In this document: piece by piece, positions 1 through 7,469 of the stretch
Layout: each line of letters begins with the position of its first letter
Numbering within the stretch: the first letter of the stretch is position 1
Source of the DNA: Alphaproteobacteria bacterium
Lineage (GTDB): Bacteria; Pseudomonadota; Alphaproteobacteria; RF32; CAG-239
Length of the DNA stretch: 64,000 nucleotides
Reading direction: 5' to 3'
Assembly: GCA_015062305.1 (NCBI GenBank)
Contig: SUUX01000005.1
Span: 22,572 to 86,571 of the forward strand
Notes under the pieces: generated by a model
Told to the model about the DNA's origin: nothing
Seen by the model: only the letters and a program-made list of their open reading frames with translations
Databases searched by the model: none
Translations under genes and position numbers: made by a program

Positions 1-3000
1 TGATTGCTGACCGCCTGTATTTGAATATACGCCAGTATCCATAACCAGAATATTGATGTTTTTGCCGGAAGCAATTGCGTGGTCTAAGCCGCCAAATCCA
101 ATATCATAGGCCCAACCGTCACCACCCAAAATCCATACAGATTTTTTGATGAGGTAATCGGCCAATTTATCCAAATGTTTGGCTTCTGCAGAATTAATGC
201 CGGCCAATTTGTCACGCAATTGTTTAACCAATGCACGCTGATCTTCAATTTCAATATCTGTAGACTGAGGATTGTTGAGAATTTTTTCAACCAATTCTGA
301 GCCAATTTTGTCTTTGAGATTTTCGAGCAAGGTTTTTGCAAAATGATTTTGCTGGTCAATAGAGAAACGCATTCCCAAGCCAAACTCTGCGTTGTCTTCA
401 AACAAAGAGTTTGCCCAAGCAGGACCATGACCTTTTTCATCTTTGGCATAAGGTGTTGTTGGCAAGTTTCCTGAGTAGATTGATGAGCAACCTGTGGCGT
501 TGGCAACAACCATTCTATCACCAAACAATTGAGTTAACAATTTTACATAAGGTGTTTCACCACAGCCAGCACAAGCACCAGAGAACTCAAACAAAGGTTG
601 AATCATCTGAGTTGTTTTTGGTGTGTTTTTAACAACTTCTGTACGTTTTACATAAGGTAAGGTCTCAAAGAAGTTCCAGTTGGCTTTTTCTGCTTCCAAA
701 TGGTTTTCAATATGATCCATATTGATTGCTTTGAGCTCTGGATTGGCCTTGTTTTTGGCAGGGCATGCAGAGGTGCAGATACCGCAACCGGTACAATCTT
801 CCGGAGTGATTTGCAAGATGAACATTTTTCCTGCAAACTCTTTGCCTTTGTATGGAGCATATTTGAGGGTTGCAGGAGCGTTTTTCAACTCTTCTTCAGT
901 TGCAACTTTCATACGGATAACACCATGTGGGCACACCAGAGAGCACTTGCCACATTGGATACATGTATCAGAATCCCATACCGGAATTTCTGTAGCAATA
1001 CAGCGTTTTTCATATTGAGTTGTGCCAGTTGGCCATGTGCCGTCTACAACCTCAGCAAATGCAGAAACAGGCAATTCGTCTCCACGGTTGGCAATGATTT
1101 CTCCTGTAACTTTCTTTACAAATTCTGGAGCATTTGCCGGAACAGGCTGTGCGCGGTGGAAAGTTGATGTAACTTCTGTCGGATATTCAACTTTGTGCAT
1201 GTGTGCCAAAGAGGCATCAACGGCAGCAAAGTTCTTTTGAACGATAGCATCACCTTTTTTGCTATAAGTTTTCTTAATAGCGTTTTTAATTTGCTCAATA
1301 GCTTCATCTTTTGGCAAAATGTTAGAAATTGCAAAGAAGCAAGCCTGCATGATGGTGTTAATACGCTGTCCCATGCCGGTTTCACGAGCAACTTCTACGG
1401 CGTTGATGGTGTAGAAGTTGAGTTTTTTCTCGATGATTTCTTGCTGTACTTCAATTGGTAAATGATTCCATACTTCATCTGCTTTGTATGGCGCATTTAA
1501 CAAGAAAGTAGCACCAGGTTTGGCTATCTTTAAGATGTCTACTTTTGCCATGAATGGAAATTGGTGACAAGCAACAAAATCAGCTTTGTTGATGAGGTAG
1601 GCAGCTCTGATGGGGTTGTCTGAAAAACGCAAGTGAGATGTGGTCATAGAACCTGATTTGCGAGAATCATATACAAAGTATCCTTGACCATATTTGCCGG
1701 CATCTTCAGCAATGATTTTGATGGAGTTTTTGTTGGCTCCAACAGTACCATCGGCACCCAAACCATAGAATACGGCACGAACAACATCTTTGCCTTCGGT
1801 GTCAATGTCATCGCTGTATGGCAAAGATGTGTGGTTAACGTCATCGTTGATACCAACAGAGAAACCATTGATCGGTTTGGCAGATGCGCCATTATCGTAT
1901 ACGGCACGAACCATACCAGGAGTGAATTCTTTTGAAGACAAACCATAACGACCGCCAAAAATGCGAGGCATTGATGCAATCTCACCATTTGCAAAAGCTT
2001 GAGTGAGAGTGGCAACAACATCCAAGTACAGAGGTTCACCAATAGAACCTGATTCTTTGGTGCGATCCAAAACGTTTACAACTTTGGCAGAAGCTGGCAA
2101 AGCTTTTACGAAAGATTTGCTTGGGAAAGGACGGTATAAACGAACTTTCATTAAGCCAACTTTGTAACCATTGCTGTTGAGGTAGTCAATTGCTTCTTCA
2201 ACAGTTTCGGCGCCAGAACCCATGATAACAATAACTTGCTCGGCATCTGCAGGGCCAACATATTCAACATTTTTATATGTGCGGCCAGAGATTTTGGCAA
2301 ATTTATCCATTTCTTCTTGAACGATTTCTTCTACCTTGTTGTAGAATGGGTTTGCTGCCTCACGTCCTTGGAAGAAGACATCCGGGTTTTGGGCTGTACC
2401 GCGCAAAACAGGGGCTTCTGGACGAAGAGCATTTTTAACATTGAATTGGTAGTCAACACCATCTAGCATAGCACGCAAGTCATCATCAGAAAGCAATTTA
2501 ATTTTTTTGATTTCATGAGATGTGCGGAAGCCATCAAAGAAGTGCATAAATGGAACACGAGAGCGCAAAGTTGCGGTTTGAGCAATAGCTGCAAAGTCAT
2601 GAGCCTCTTGTACAGAGTTGGAGCAAAGCATTGCAAAACCAGTCTGGCGGCAAGACATTACGTCGGAGTGGTCACCAAAAATAGATAAGGCATGATATGC
2701 TAAGGAACGAGCTGCAACATGCATTACAAACGGAGATAATTCACCGGCAATTTTGTACATGTTGGGAATCATTAGCAATAAACCTTGAGAAGCGGTAAAG
2801 GTGGTTGTTAGAGCGCCTGCTTGGATAGAACCATGGCAAGCACCGGCAGCACCAGCTTCTGATTGCATTTCTTGAACTTCTGGCACAACGCCCCACAAGT
2901 TCTTTTGTTTGGCAGCAGACCACGCATCTGCCCATTCACCCATCGGAGAAGATGGGGTGATAGGATAGATAACGCAGACTTCATTCATGCGGTGGGCAAC

Positions 3001-3051
3001 GGAAGCGGCGGCTTCGTTACCATCCATCATTTTCATCTTAACGTCAGACAT
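1..3051 (-). CDS. nifJ: Pyruvate:ferredoxin (flavodoxin) oxidoreductase, 3' end cut by the window edge
   Basis: Single-chain PFOR, which oxidises pyruvate to acetyl-CoA and CO2 and passes electrons to ferredoxin or flavodoxin in the cytoplasm. The frame is open for 1017 codons from the ATG at 3051 to the window edge. Full family members are roughly 1170-1190 residues, so the last part of the TPP domain is missing here. The N-terminus has the YPITPSSPMGEWAD signature. Two ferredoxin-type 4Fe-4S motifs, CIQCGKCSLVCP and CTGCGICTSACP, sit near residues 696 and 750, and the GACAGCGETPY motif of the C-terminal TPP domain near 820. The start has an AAGGAT ribosome site. With pta and ackA in the same window it suggests acetyl-CoA conversion to acetate with ATP gain. 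The family call is secure; physiological direction is inferred. Confidence 0.97.
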   Translation of the reverse strand, partial: MSDVKMKMMDGNEAAASVAHRMNEVCVIYPITPSSPMGEWADAWSAAKQKNLWGVVPEVQEMQSEAGAAGACHGSIQAGALTTTFTASQGLLLMIPNMYKIAGELSPFVMHVAARSLAYHALSIFGDHSDVMSCRQTGFAMLCSNSVQEAHDFAAIAQTATLRSRVPFMHFFDGFRTSHEIKKIKLLSDDDLRAMLDGVDYQFNVKNALRPEAPVLRGTAQNPDVFFQGREAANPFYNKVEEIVQEEMDKFAKISGRTYKNVEYVGPADAEQVIVIMGSGAETVEEAIDYLNSNGYKVGLMKVRLYRPFPSKSFVKALPASAKVVNVLDRTKESGSIGEPLYLDVVATLTQAFANGEIASMPRIFGGRYGLSSKEFTPGMVRAVYDNGASAKPINGFSVGINDDVNHTSLPYSDDIDTEGKDVVRAVFYGLGADGTVGANKNSIKIIAEDAGKYGQGYFVYDSRKSGSMTTSHLRFSDNPIRAAYLINKADFVACHQFPFMAKVDILKIAKPGATFLLNAPYKADEVWNHLPIEVQQEIIEKKLNFYTINAVEVARETGMGQRINTIMQACFFAISNILPKDEAIEQIKNAIKKTYSKKGDAIVQKNFAAVDASLAHMHKVEYPTEVTSTFHRAQPVPANAPEFVKKVTGEIIANRGDELPVSAFAEVVDGTWPTGTTQYEKRCIATEIPVWDSDTCIQCGKCSLVCPHGVIRMKVATEEELKNAPATLKYAPYKGKEFAGKMFILQITPEDCTGCGICTSACPAKNKANPELKAINMDHIENHLEAEKANWNFFETLPYVKRTEVVKNTPKTTQMIQPLFEFSGACAGCGETPYVKLLTQLFGDRMVVANATGCSSIYSGNLPTTPYAKDEKGHGPAWANSLFEDNAEFGLGMRFSIDQQNHFAKTLLENLKDKIGSELVEKILNNPQSTDIEIEDQRALVKQLRDKLAGINSAEAKHLDKLADYLIKKSVWILGGDGWAYDIGFGGLDHAIASGKNINILVMDTGVYSNTGGQQS

Positions 3052-3082
3052 ATTTTATCCTTAAAGTTAATGTTAGTAAAAT

Positions 3083-3132
3083 AAAAAAAGCCATTAAATT
3101 AGACTGTTTTATGCCTAATCTGCCGGCTTTTT
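3083..3132 (-). promoter_or_regulatory. Terminator-like hairpin in the nifJ leader
   Basis: Read on the minus strand this is AAAAAGCC, an inner ATTAG/CTAAT stem, then GGC followed by seven T, ending 31 bases before the nifJ start. No minus-strand gene lies upstream that it could terminate, because the neighbour at 3316 runs the other way. It may be an attenuator within the nifJ leader. The promoter has not been located with confidence; a TATAAA lies further upstream on the minus strand near 3164-3169. Confidence 0.4.
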
Positions 3133-3315
3133 GATAAACAGAATCGAATTCCTGTGCGTTTTATAGCATTTGATGAGTAAAAAATCCAGTAAAAAATGAC
3201 TAGCTCTAACAGATAAATTTAGATGTTTTTTTGTGTAAAATTTTTAATTAATATTTGATGTTTGAATGACATAACTTAAACTTATATTGATTTTAATGTT
3301 AATCGGAGAACTAAT

Positions 3316-3633
3316 ATGAAAAAGTTTTTGACTATATTAGCTGTTGCCTTGATTGCCACATCTGCTAATGCGTTGGATATTGCCAGTTTGGCAGGAAAAG
3401 TTCAATCGGCAGCAGATAAGGCAAGTGCAAAAATTGAAGAAGCTCAGGCAAAAAATGATGCCAAAACAGCAGAAACAAAATCTAAACTTGAAAATAAAAT
3501 TGCTGATTTGAAGGAAAAAATTGCAAAATGGCAATCTTCTGATAATGCAAATTCTGTAGAAACCTTACAAGCAATTGCTAAGGCTAAAGAGAGTATTGCA
3601 AGATTGACTGCTCAGTTGAAGGCTCTGCAGTAA
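3316..3633 (+). CDS. Small secreted helical protein of unknown function
   Basis: A 105-residue protein with a clear signal peptide (MKKFLTILAVALIATSANA, cut after residue 19). The mature part is almost all Lys, Glu, Ala, Asp and Gln, with spacing typical of an amphipathic helix or coiled coil. The start has a good Shine-Dalgarno (CGGAGAACTAAT before ATG). No family is recognised. It stands alone between nifJ (divergent) and a transporter gene, and a hairpin follows it. A small periplasmic coiled-coil protein is the most that can be said; low-complexity composition makes remote matches unreliable. Confidence 0.75.
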   Translation: MKKFLTILAVALIATSANALDIASLAGKVQSAADKASAKIEEAQAKNDAKTAETKSKLENKIADLKEKIAKWQSSDNANSVETLQAIAKAKESIARLTAQLKALQ

Positions 3634-3648
3634 TAATTTGTGTGTTCT

Positions 3649-3700
3649 AGTCATTAGTTGTTAGTCGCTTGTTATTGGTGACTAGTAACTAATGACTTTT
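3649..3700 (+). repeat. 18-bp inverted repeat built from TTAGTC-like units, possible terminator
   Basis: The left arm at 3649-3666 starts AGTCATTAGTT and pairs with 3680-3697, which ends AACTAATGACT. The outer 11 bp are perfect, the inner 7 pairs include two G-U, and the loop is 13 nt. A short T run follows. The arms are made of repeated near-heptamers such as GTTAGTC and GACTAGT. It could terminate the upstream small gene or be an interspersed palindrome. Confidence 0.6.
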
Positions 3701-3708
3701 GGTATTTG

Positions 3709-4608
3709 ATGATGATTTTTTTGATTGCGTCTTTGTTGTCGGCCGTGTTTTTTGGAGTGGCTGTACTGATTGAAAGCCAGCTTTCGAATCGTACTTTTAA
3801 GCATCCGACAACTATGATTTTTTATATCTCTCTGATGAATGCGGTGTTTTTGCCGCTGGTGTTGTTTGTTGGTTTGCCGACGATACCTTCAGTATGGGCT
3901 TTTGGTTGCTATGTGATATTGGCGGCGATTGATGTTGTATACTTATATCCTTTTTATATGTCTATGAAAGTGATTGATACATCTATTGTAGCTGCGTTGT
4001 TTTCATTGGGTAAAATTACTATACCGTTTATGACATTTTTGTTGTTGGGCGAAAAATTATTTTTGGAGCAATATATCGGTTTTGCAATAATTGTTTTGGC
4101 ATCTGTGGCGCTAAGCATTAAGGGGAATAGAGTACCTAAACTGAACAAGGCGTTTTGGTATATGTTGTTTGCATCTTTTTTGCGAGCATTTTATGTGGTG
4201 TTAGAAAAATATGTATTAGAGATTGATGATAATTGGATAAATATGGTGATTTATCCAAGTGTGATATCTGGATTGATGCCTTTTGCTTTTTTGTTGTTTG
4301 CAAAGTGGAGAAAAGATATTGTTAAAAATTTTCCGCCTTATGTGCATCAGTTTGGGGTTTTTGCTATCAATGAATTTTTGTGTTTTATTGGTGGGGTTTG
4401 TGTGGTTTATGGGTTGTCCGGTATTTCTGCAGTTGTAAGTACAGCAATAACATCAACGCAGCCGATATTTATGCTGGCAATAAGTTATTTTTTGTTGAAA
4501 AAATATGGCATTCCACTGAAAGAAAAAATATCCGTGCAAGAGTTGGAAAAAAAATTGTTTTGTTTTGTGCTGATTATTTTGGGCGTAATATTGGTGACTG
4601 CGGGATAG
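3709..4608 (+). CDS. DMT-superfamily (EamA-like) membrane transporter
   Basis: About 299 residues of almost continuous hydrophobic segments, consistent with ten membrane helices in two five-helix halves, as in drug/metabolite transporters. The substrate cannot be told. In the N-terminal half, the helix around DVVYLYPFYMSMKVIDTS and the following segment rich in small residues resemble EamA proteins. Three candidate starts lie together (TTG 3706, ATG 3709, ATG 3712) with only a weak ribosome site; the first ATG is taken. The gene sits between a palindrome and tRNA-Gly with no apparent operon partner. Family assignment rests on overall pattern, not on a diagnostic motif. Confidence 0.75.
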   Translation: MMIFLIASLLSAVFFGVAVLIESQLSNRTFKHPTTMIFYISLMNAVFLPLVLFVGLPTIPSVWAFGCYVILAAIDVVYLYPFYMSMKVIDTSIVAALFSLGKITIPFMTFLLLGEKLFLEQYIGFAIIVLASVALSIKGNRVPKLNKAFWYMLFASFLRAFYVVLEKYVLEIDDNWINMVIYPSVISGLMPFAFLLFAKWRKDIVKNFPPYVHQFGVFAINEFLCFIGGVCVVYGLSGISAVVSTAITSTQPIFMLAISYFLLKKYGIPLKEKISVQELEKKLFCFVLIILGVILVTAG

Positions 4609-4634
4609 TTGATAACAACAAATGTATAAAGTTC

Positions 4635-4663
4635 TTGCCAAAGGGGGATTTTTGCATTATCTA
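4635..4663 (+). promoter_or_regulatory. Predicted sigma-70 promoter of tRNA-Gly
   Basis: TTGCCA at 4635-4640 and TATCTA at 4658-4663 are separated by 17 nt and end nine bases before the mature tRNA 5' end. The position fits transcription of a single tRNA gene. Prediction by pattern only. Confidence 0.5.
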
Positions 4664-4672
4664 ATCAAGCAT

Positions 4673-4746
4673 GCAGGTATAATTCAATGGTAGAATGTGA
4701 GCTTCCCAAGCTTAATATGCGGGTTCGATTCCCGTTACCTGCTCCA
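4673..4746 (+). tRNA. tRNA-Gly (anticodon CCC)
   Basis: Folds as a full cloverleaf: acceptor GCAGGTA with TACCTGC, D stem ATTC/GAAT, anticodon stem TGAGC/GCTTA with loop TTCCCAA (anticodon CCC), and T arm with TTCGATT. The discriminator is T and CCA is encoded at 4744-4746. It reads GGG glycine codons. Its 3' end forms part of the palindrome described next. Confidence 0.96.
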
Positions 4747-4786
4747 ATAAAAAATGCACCATCACGGTGCATTTTTTATTGGAGCA
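4740..4786. terminator. 21-bp perfect palindrome acting as a two-way terminator, overlapping the tRNA 3' end
   Basis: Positions 4740-4760 are the exact reverse complement of 4766-4786, with a 5-nt loop. The core GCACC/GGTGC is flanked by A6 and T6, so it works as an intrinsic terminator both for tRNA-Gly and for gcrA arriving from the other side. Unusually, the outer arm includes the last bases of the tRNA (TGCTCCA), so the tRNA end is mirrored downstream. Confidence 0.85.
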
Positions 4787-4824
4787 AAATATTGTGAGCG
4801 TATTGCTCGGCAAATAAAACAGAA

Positions 4825-5355
4825 TTATTTTTTATTTGGTTTTACATAGGCTACTGCGGCGTGTTCGTCGCAATATGTTTGTCCTATGCGAACTTTTTTG
4901 CCACAAAAATGAAAGTTTTCATCTTTGGGATCTCCGAGAGGCCAACGGCAAGTATGATTGTCTAAATCGGTGAGTGACATATTTTCGGGATCACAAGGAG
5001 TTGTTTCTGCTTTTATAGCAGGAGTGTATTTGATTTCAGCTTCTTTAATTTGGACAGGTGTTTCTATTTTTGGGGCTTTTTCTTTAGGTGGTTGCTCTTT
5101 TATTGGTTTTGGAGTAGGTGCTTTTGCCGCTTTTTCAGCAGGTTTGGTTGCTGTGACGGGAGTTTTTGCCGGTTTGCTATTGTCGCTACTATCTTTTCTT
5201 TTGATAGGGGAAGGGCGACCGGATAAGCCCAAACGGTGTACTTTGCCAACGATGGAATTTTTAGAAACATTGAGGCGGCGGCCAATTTCTCCGGTGGTTA
5301 GGCCTTCTTTCCACATCTTTTTAAGATCTTCAACCATTTGTTCGGTCCAAGCCAT
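4825..5355 (-). CDS. gcrA: GcrA cell-cycle regulator
   Basis: GcrA is an alphaproteobacterial DNA-binding factor that joins sigma-70 RNA polymerase at promoters carrying GANTC sites methylated by CcrM, driving S-phase genes. The 176-residue protein opens with the diagnostic MAWTEQMVEDLKKMWKEG and a helix-turn-helix (TTGEIGRRLNVSKNSIVGKV, residues 20-39). A variable Lys/Pro/Ala linker follows, then the conserved C-terminal region CRWPLGDP with FCGKK and TYCDEH. Length and domain order are normal. It stands alone, and a GAGTC (GANTC) site lies 66 bases upstream of its start. It implies that a CcrM methylase exists elsewhere in the genome. Confidence 0.97.
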   Translation of the reverse strand: MAWTEQMVEDLKKMWKEGLTTGEIGRRLNVSKNSIVGKVHRLGLSGRPSPIKRKDSSDNSKPAKTPVTATKPAEKAAKAPTPKPIKEQPPKEKAPKIETPVQIKEAEIKYTPAIKAETTPCDPENMSLTDLDNHTCRWPLGDPKDENFHFCGKKVRIGQTYCDEHAAVAYVKPNKK

Positions 5356-5420
5356 GGGGGTCTCCTTTTGTTTGAGTTAATCTAGCAATATGTCTATGAT
5401 ACTAGGATAATATTTTTTGC

Positions 5421-5425
5421 GAGTC
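5421..5425. promoter_or_regulatory. GANTC methylation site upstream of gcrA
   Basis: GAGTC lies 66 bases before the gcrA start and about 90 bases before the divergent gene at 5513. In Caulobacter, GANTC methylation state influences GcrA-dependent promoters and the gcrA promoter itself. A single 5-base site may occur by chance, so its role is inferred from position only. Confidence 0.35.
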
Positions 5426-5512
5426 CAGATATTTTTGAAATATTATTATTTTTTTAGTATTTGTGAGCTTATTATTAATGTGGTTTAGAGTGTTTTGAGA
5501 AAAGAATTTAAA

Positions 5513-6757
5513 ATGTTGAATAAATTTTTGACATTGTGGCTGTGTTTGGGAGTGTTCGGAGTCGATTCTGCATATGCATCTATGGCTGAGTTTCAAGATG
5601 TTTTTGAGGTCAATCTGGAAGAAGATTTGTTGCCGACAATTAGTGAATTGGAAACAGCTGTTGCTGATACTGATTTGGCATATGATAGAAAATTTCGAAC
5701 TATTTGGCAATTGAGAAGTGATTTTGATGAGGAGTTTTATACGCAAATAGCAGTATATGGAGAGCAAGAAAAACGCATGAAGTGGGCAGATGAAGATGCG
5801 TTGCTGGAAATGTTGGGGACTCTTCCGAAGGAAATGTATCAATATATTGGTCCGATGTTGTTTGAAGTTCCTAGTATGTCGGATAAGATTCTTAATTTGC
5901 CAGGGATTAAAGAAACAAAAAATAAATTTCCGACTAGAATTGCAGAACAGTTGAAAGATGTGGAAGATATAGAGTTTTTATCTCCGTCTTTGTATTTTAT
6001 TTTGATGCCGGAGATGTGGCCGGATAGTTGGGATAGATTAGAAACACCAAAGTTTACAAAATATTACCCGAAGATAAAACATAATCCGGAATTTTATGTT
6101 AATTTGAAAAAAATTGTAAAGCCGGAAGATTTTATGCCGGGGGCAAGTCTTGATATGGGGGTAAGGAGTAAGTTGAGGACATTGAAACCTACAAAAGATA
6201 CATTAATTACGGCGGCAGATGTTGAGGCGGTAGGGCGAACAATATCTAAATTGGAAAATTGGTATAACAGTGGTGCAAATAAATATGAGTTGAGCAAAAT
6301 TTCTACTCTTTGGGCCAATTATGAATATAGTAAAGAACCTCATGTTTTGCCAATGCTTCGGGATATGGTTAATCCGTGTGCAAGATTGGTGCAAAAGGCA
6401 AAAATTTTGGGCAAGGAAAGAGAGTTAGCGTCTTTGGTAGCGAGTGAGGGTTTTACGCTAAATGAGTGGGCTTATACTTGTGACAAGACAATTAAAGCGT
6501 ATCGTTTGTCAAAAATTAGCAGAGAGGTTGTTCAAGCCATCAGAACATATAGAATGGGATATTATGACGAACAGATGAAAATGCTTAGTCCCAAAGCCAG
6601 AAAAATTCGTTATGCAACAATGCAAGCCATTATAAAAGCTTATGCAGCTCCGTTGGCAGATGTTTTGGAAGTTCGTAAAAAACGAGATTTTTTGGAACAA
6701 GAGTGGCAAAAATATGGTTTTGATGTGACAGATGTTTCAATCCGAATCGTTGATTAG
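5513..6757 (+). CDS. Exported protein of unknown function
   Basis: A 414-residue protein beginning MLNKFLTLWLCLGVFGVDSAYA, a signal peptide with a likely cut after residue 22. A TTG start at 5495 would add six residues, but the ATG gives a cleaner signal. The mature part is charged and rich in Glu, Lys, Leu and Tyr, mainly helical in appearance, with few Cys and no motif recognised. It ends with a basic helical stretch (EVRKKRDFLEQEWQKYGF). It is divergent from gcrA and followed by rpoZ after 114 bases. It is probably periplasmic; no function is assigned. Confidence 0.75.
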   Translation: MLNKFLTLWLCLGVFGVDSAYASMAEFQDVFEVNLEEDLLPTISELETAVADTDLAYDRKFRTIWQLRSDFDEEFYTQIAVYGEQEKRMKWADEDALLEMLGTLPKEMYQYIGPMLFEVPSMSDKILNLPGIKETKNKFPTRIAEQLKDVEDIEFLSPSLYFILMPEMWPDSWDRLETPKFTKYYPKIKHNPEFYVNLKKIVKPEDFMPGASLDMGVRSKLRTLKPTKDTLITAADVEAVGRTISKLENWYNSGANKYELSKISTLWANYEYSKEPHVLPMLRDMVNPCARLVQKAKILGKERELASLVASEGFTLNEWAYTCDKTIKAYRLSKISREVVQAIRTYRMGYYDEQMKMLSPKARKIRYATMQAIIKAYAAPLADVLEVRKKRDFLEQEWQKYGFDVTDVSIRIVD

Positions 6758-6800
6758 AGAGTTTAATCTGCTGTTTTTGCATTGTTATTTTATTTTTTTG

Positions 6801-6830
6801 TTGCTTTTTGTGATTTAGTTGGTGTATACC
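6801..6830 (+). promoter_or_regulatory. Possible sigma-70 promoter of rpoZ
   Basis: TTGCTT at 6801-6806 and TATACC at 6825-6830 with an 18-nt spacer, 41 bases before the rpoZ ATG. Weak -10 element; pattern match only. Confidence 0.35.
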
Positions 6831-6871
6831 AGTTGCAAATGTTTGTTTAACTATTTTTGAAAGTGAAAATT

Positions 6872-7357
6872 ATGGCTCGTGTTACCGTAGAAGATTGTAT
6901 TGAAAAAATTCCTAATCGTTATGAATTATTAATGGTTGCAGCTCAAAGAGCAAGAGATATATCTGCCGGAGCTCCGCTGACTTTGGATAGAGATAATGAT
7001 AAAAATTCTGTAGTTGCTTTGCGTGAAATTGCAGATGAAACTGTGAGCATTGAAGAGTTACAACGTTCTTTGGTTATGGGATTGCAAAAATTTGTTGAGG
7101 TGGAAGAACCTGAGGAAGAAGAGCTTGAGATTTTGGCTGCCGAGAGAGAGTTGGCTGATTTGGATGAGCAATTTACCGGTTTGCTACCTCAGGCAGAATT
7201 GGAAGATAGCATGCAAATTCATGGTGCAGATGATGATGCTCTGGATTTTGATGGTGTTGCTGACGATGGTATTGATGCAGATGCCGATTTCGGTGATGAT
7301 GATTTTGGTGCCGAAGATATGTTTGCCGGTGATGATGGATTTGATGACGGCGAATAA
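6872..7357 (+). CDS. rpoZ: RNA polymerase omega subunit with a long acidic tail
   Basis: Omega helps assemble and stabilise the beta' subunit and in many bacteria forms part of a ppGpp site. The start [20 protein letters not shown] is the family signature; an upstream in-frame TTG at 6857 is rejected because the ATG gives the conserved N-terminus. Residues 1-70 are the omega core ([13 protein letters not shown], then [14 protein letters not shown]). Residues 75-161 are an extension, from about 116 almost pure Asp, Gly, Ala and Phe (for example [14 protein letters not shown]). At 161 residues it is longer than the usual 70-130. It is followed by rsh, the usual rpoZ partner in proteobacteria, but with a strong terminator between. 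Confidence 0.93.
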   Translation: MARVTVEDCIEKIPNRYELLMVAAQRARDISAGAPLTLDRDNDKNSVVALREIADETVSIEELQRSLVMGLQKFVEVEEPEEEELEILAAERELADLDEQFTGLLPQAELEDSMQIHGADDDALDFDGVADDGIDADADFGDDDFGAEDMFAGDDGFDDGE

Positions 7358-7384
7358 AGTATTTTTATTATAACTGTTGCAAAT

Positions 7385-7455
7385 AGAGTTCCCTGGGTTT
7401 AGACTTATTTAATAATATTGTGCTAAACCTTATTATAAGGGAACTCTTTTTTTGT
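7385..7455 (+). terminator. Strong intrinsic terminator between rpoZ and rsh
   Basis: AGAGTTCCCT (7385-7394) pairs with AGGGAACTCT (7438-7447), an inner GGTTTAG/CTAAACC stem extends the hairpin, and seven T follow. The T run stops about 16 bases before the rsh start, leaving no space for a promoter. Transcription of rsh must pass through it or start inside it, so it may be an attenuator. Confidence 0.85.
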
Positions 7456-7469
7456 GAAGAAGTATAGAA

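Noticed and set aside
411-1461. Several plus-strand open frames within 400-1500, some over 90 codons
   Set aside because: They lie opposite the continuous nifJ frame, which has clear ferredoxin and TPP motifs; the plus frames have no family character.
3316-3633. Calling the small secreted protein a murein lipoprotein (Lpp-like)
   Set aside because: It is helical and exported, but there is no lipobox Cys and no C-terminal Lys motif.
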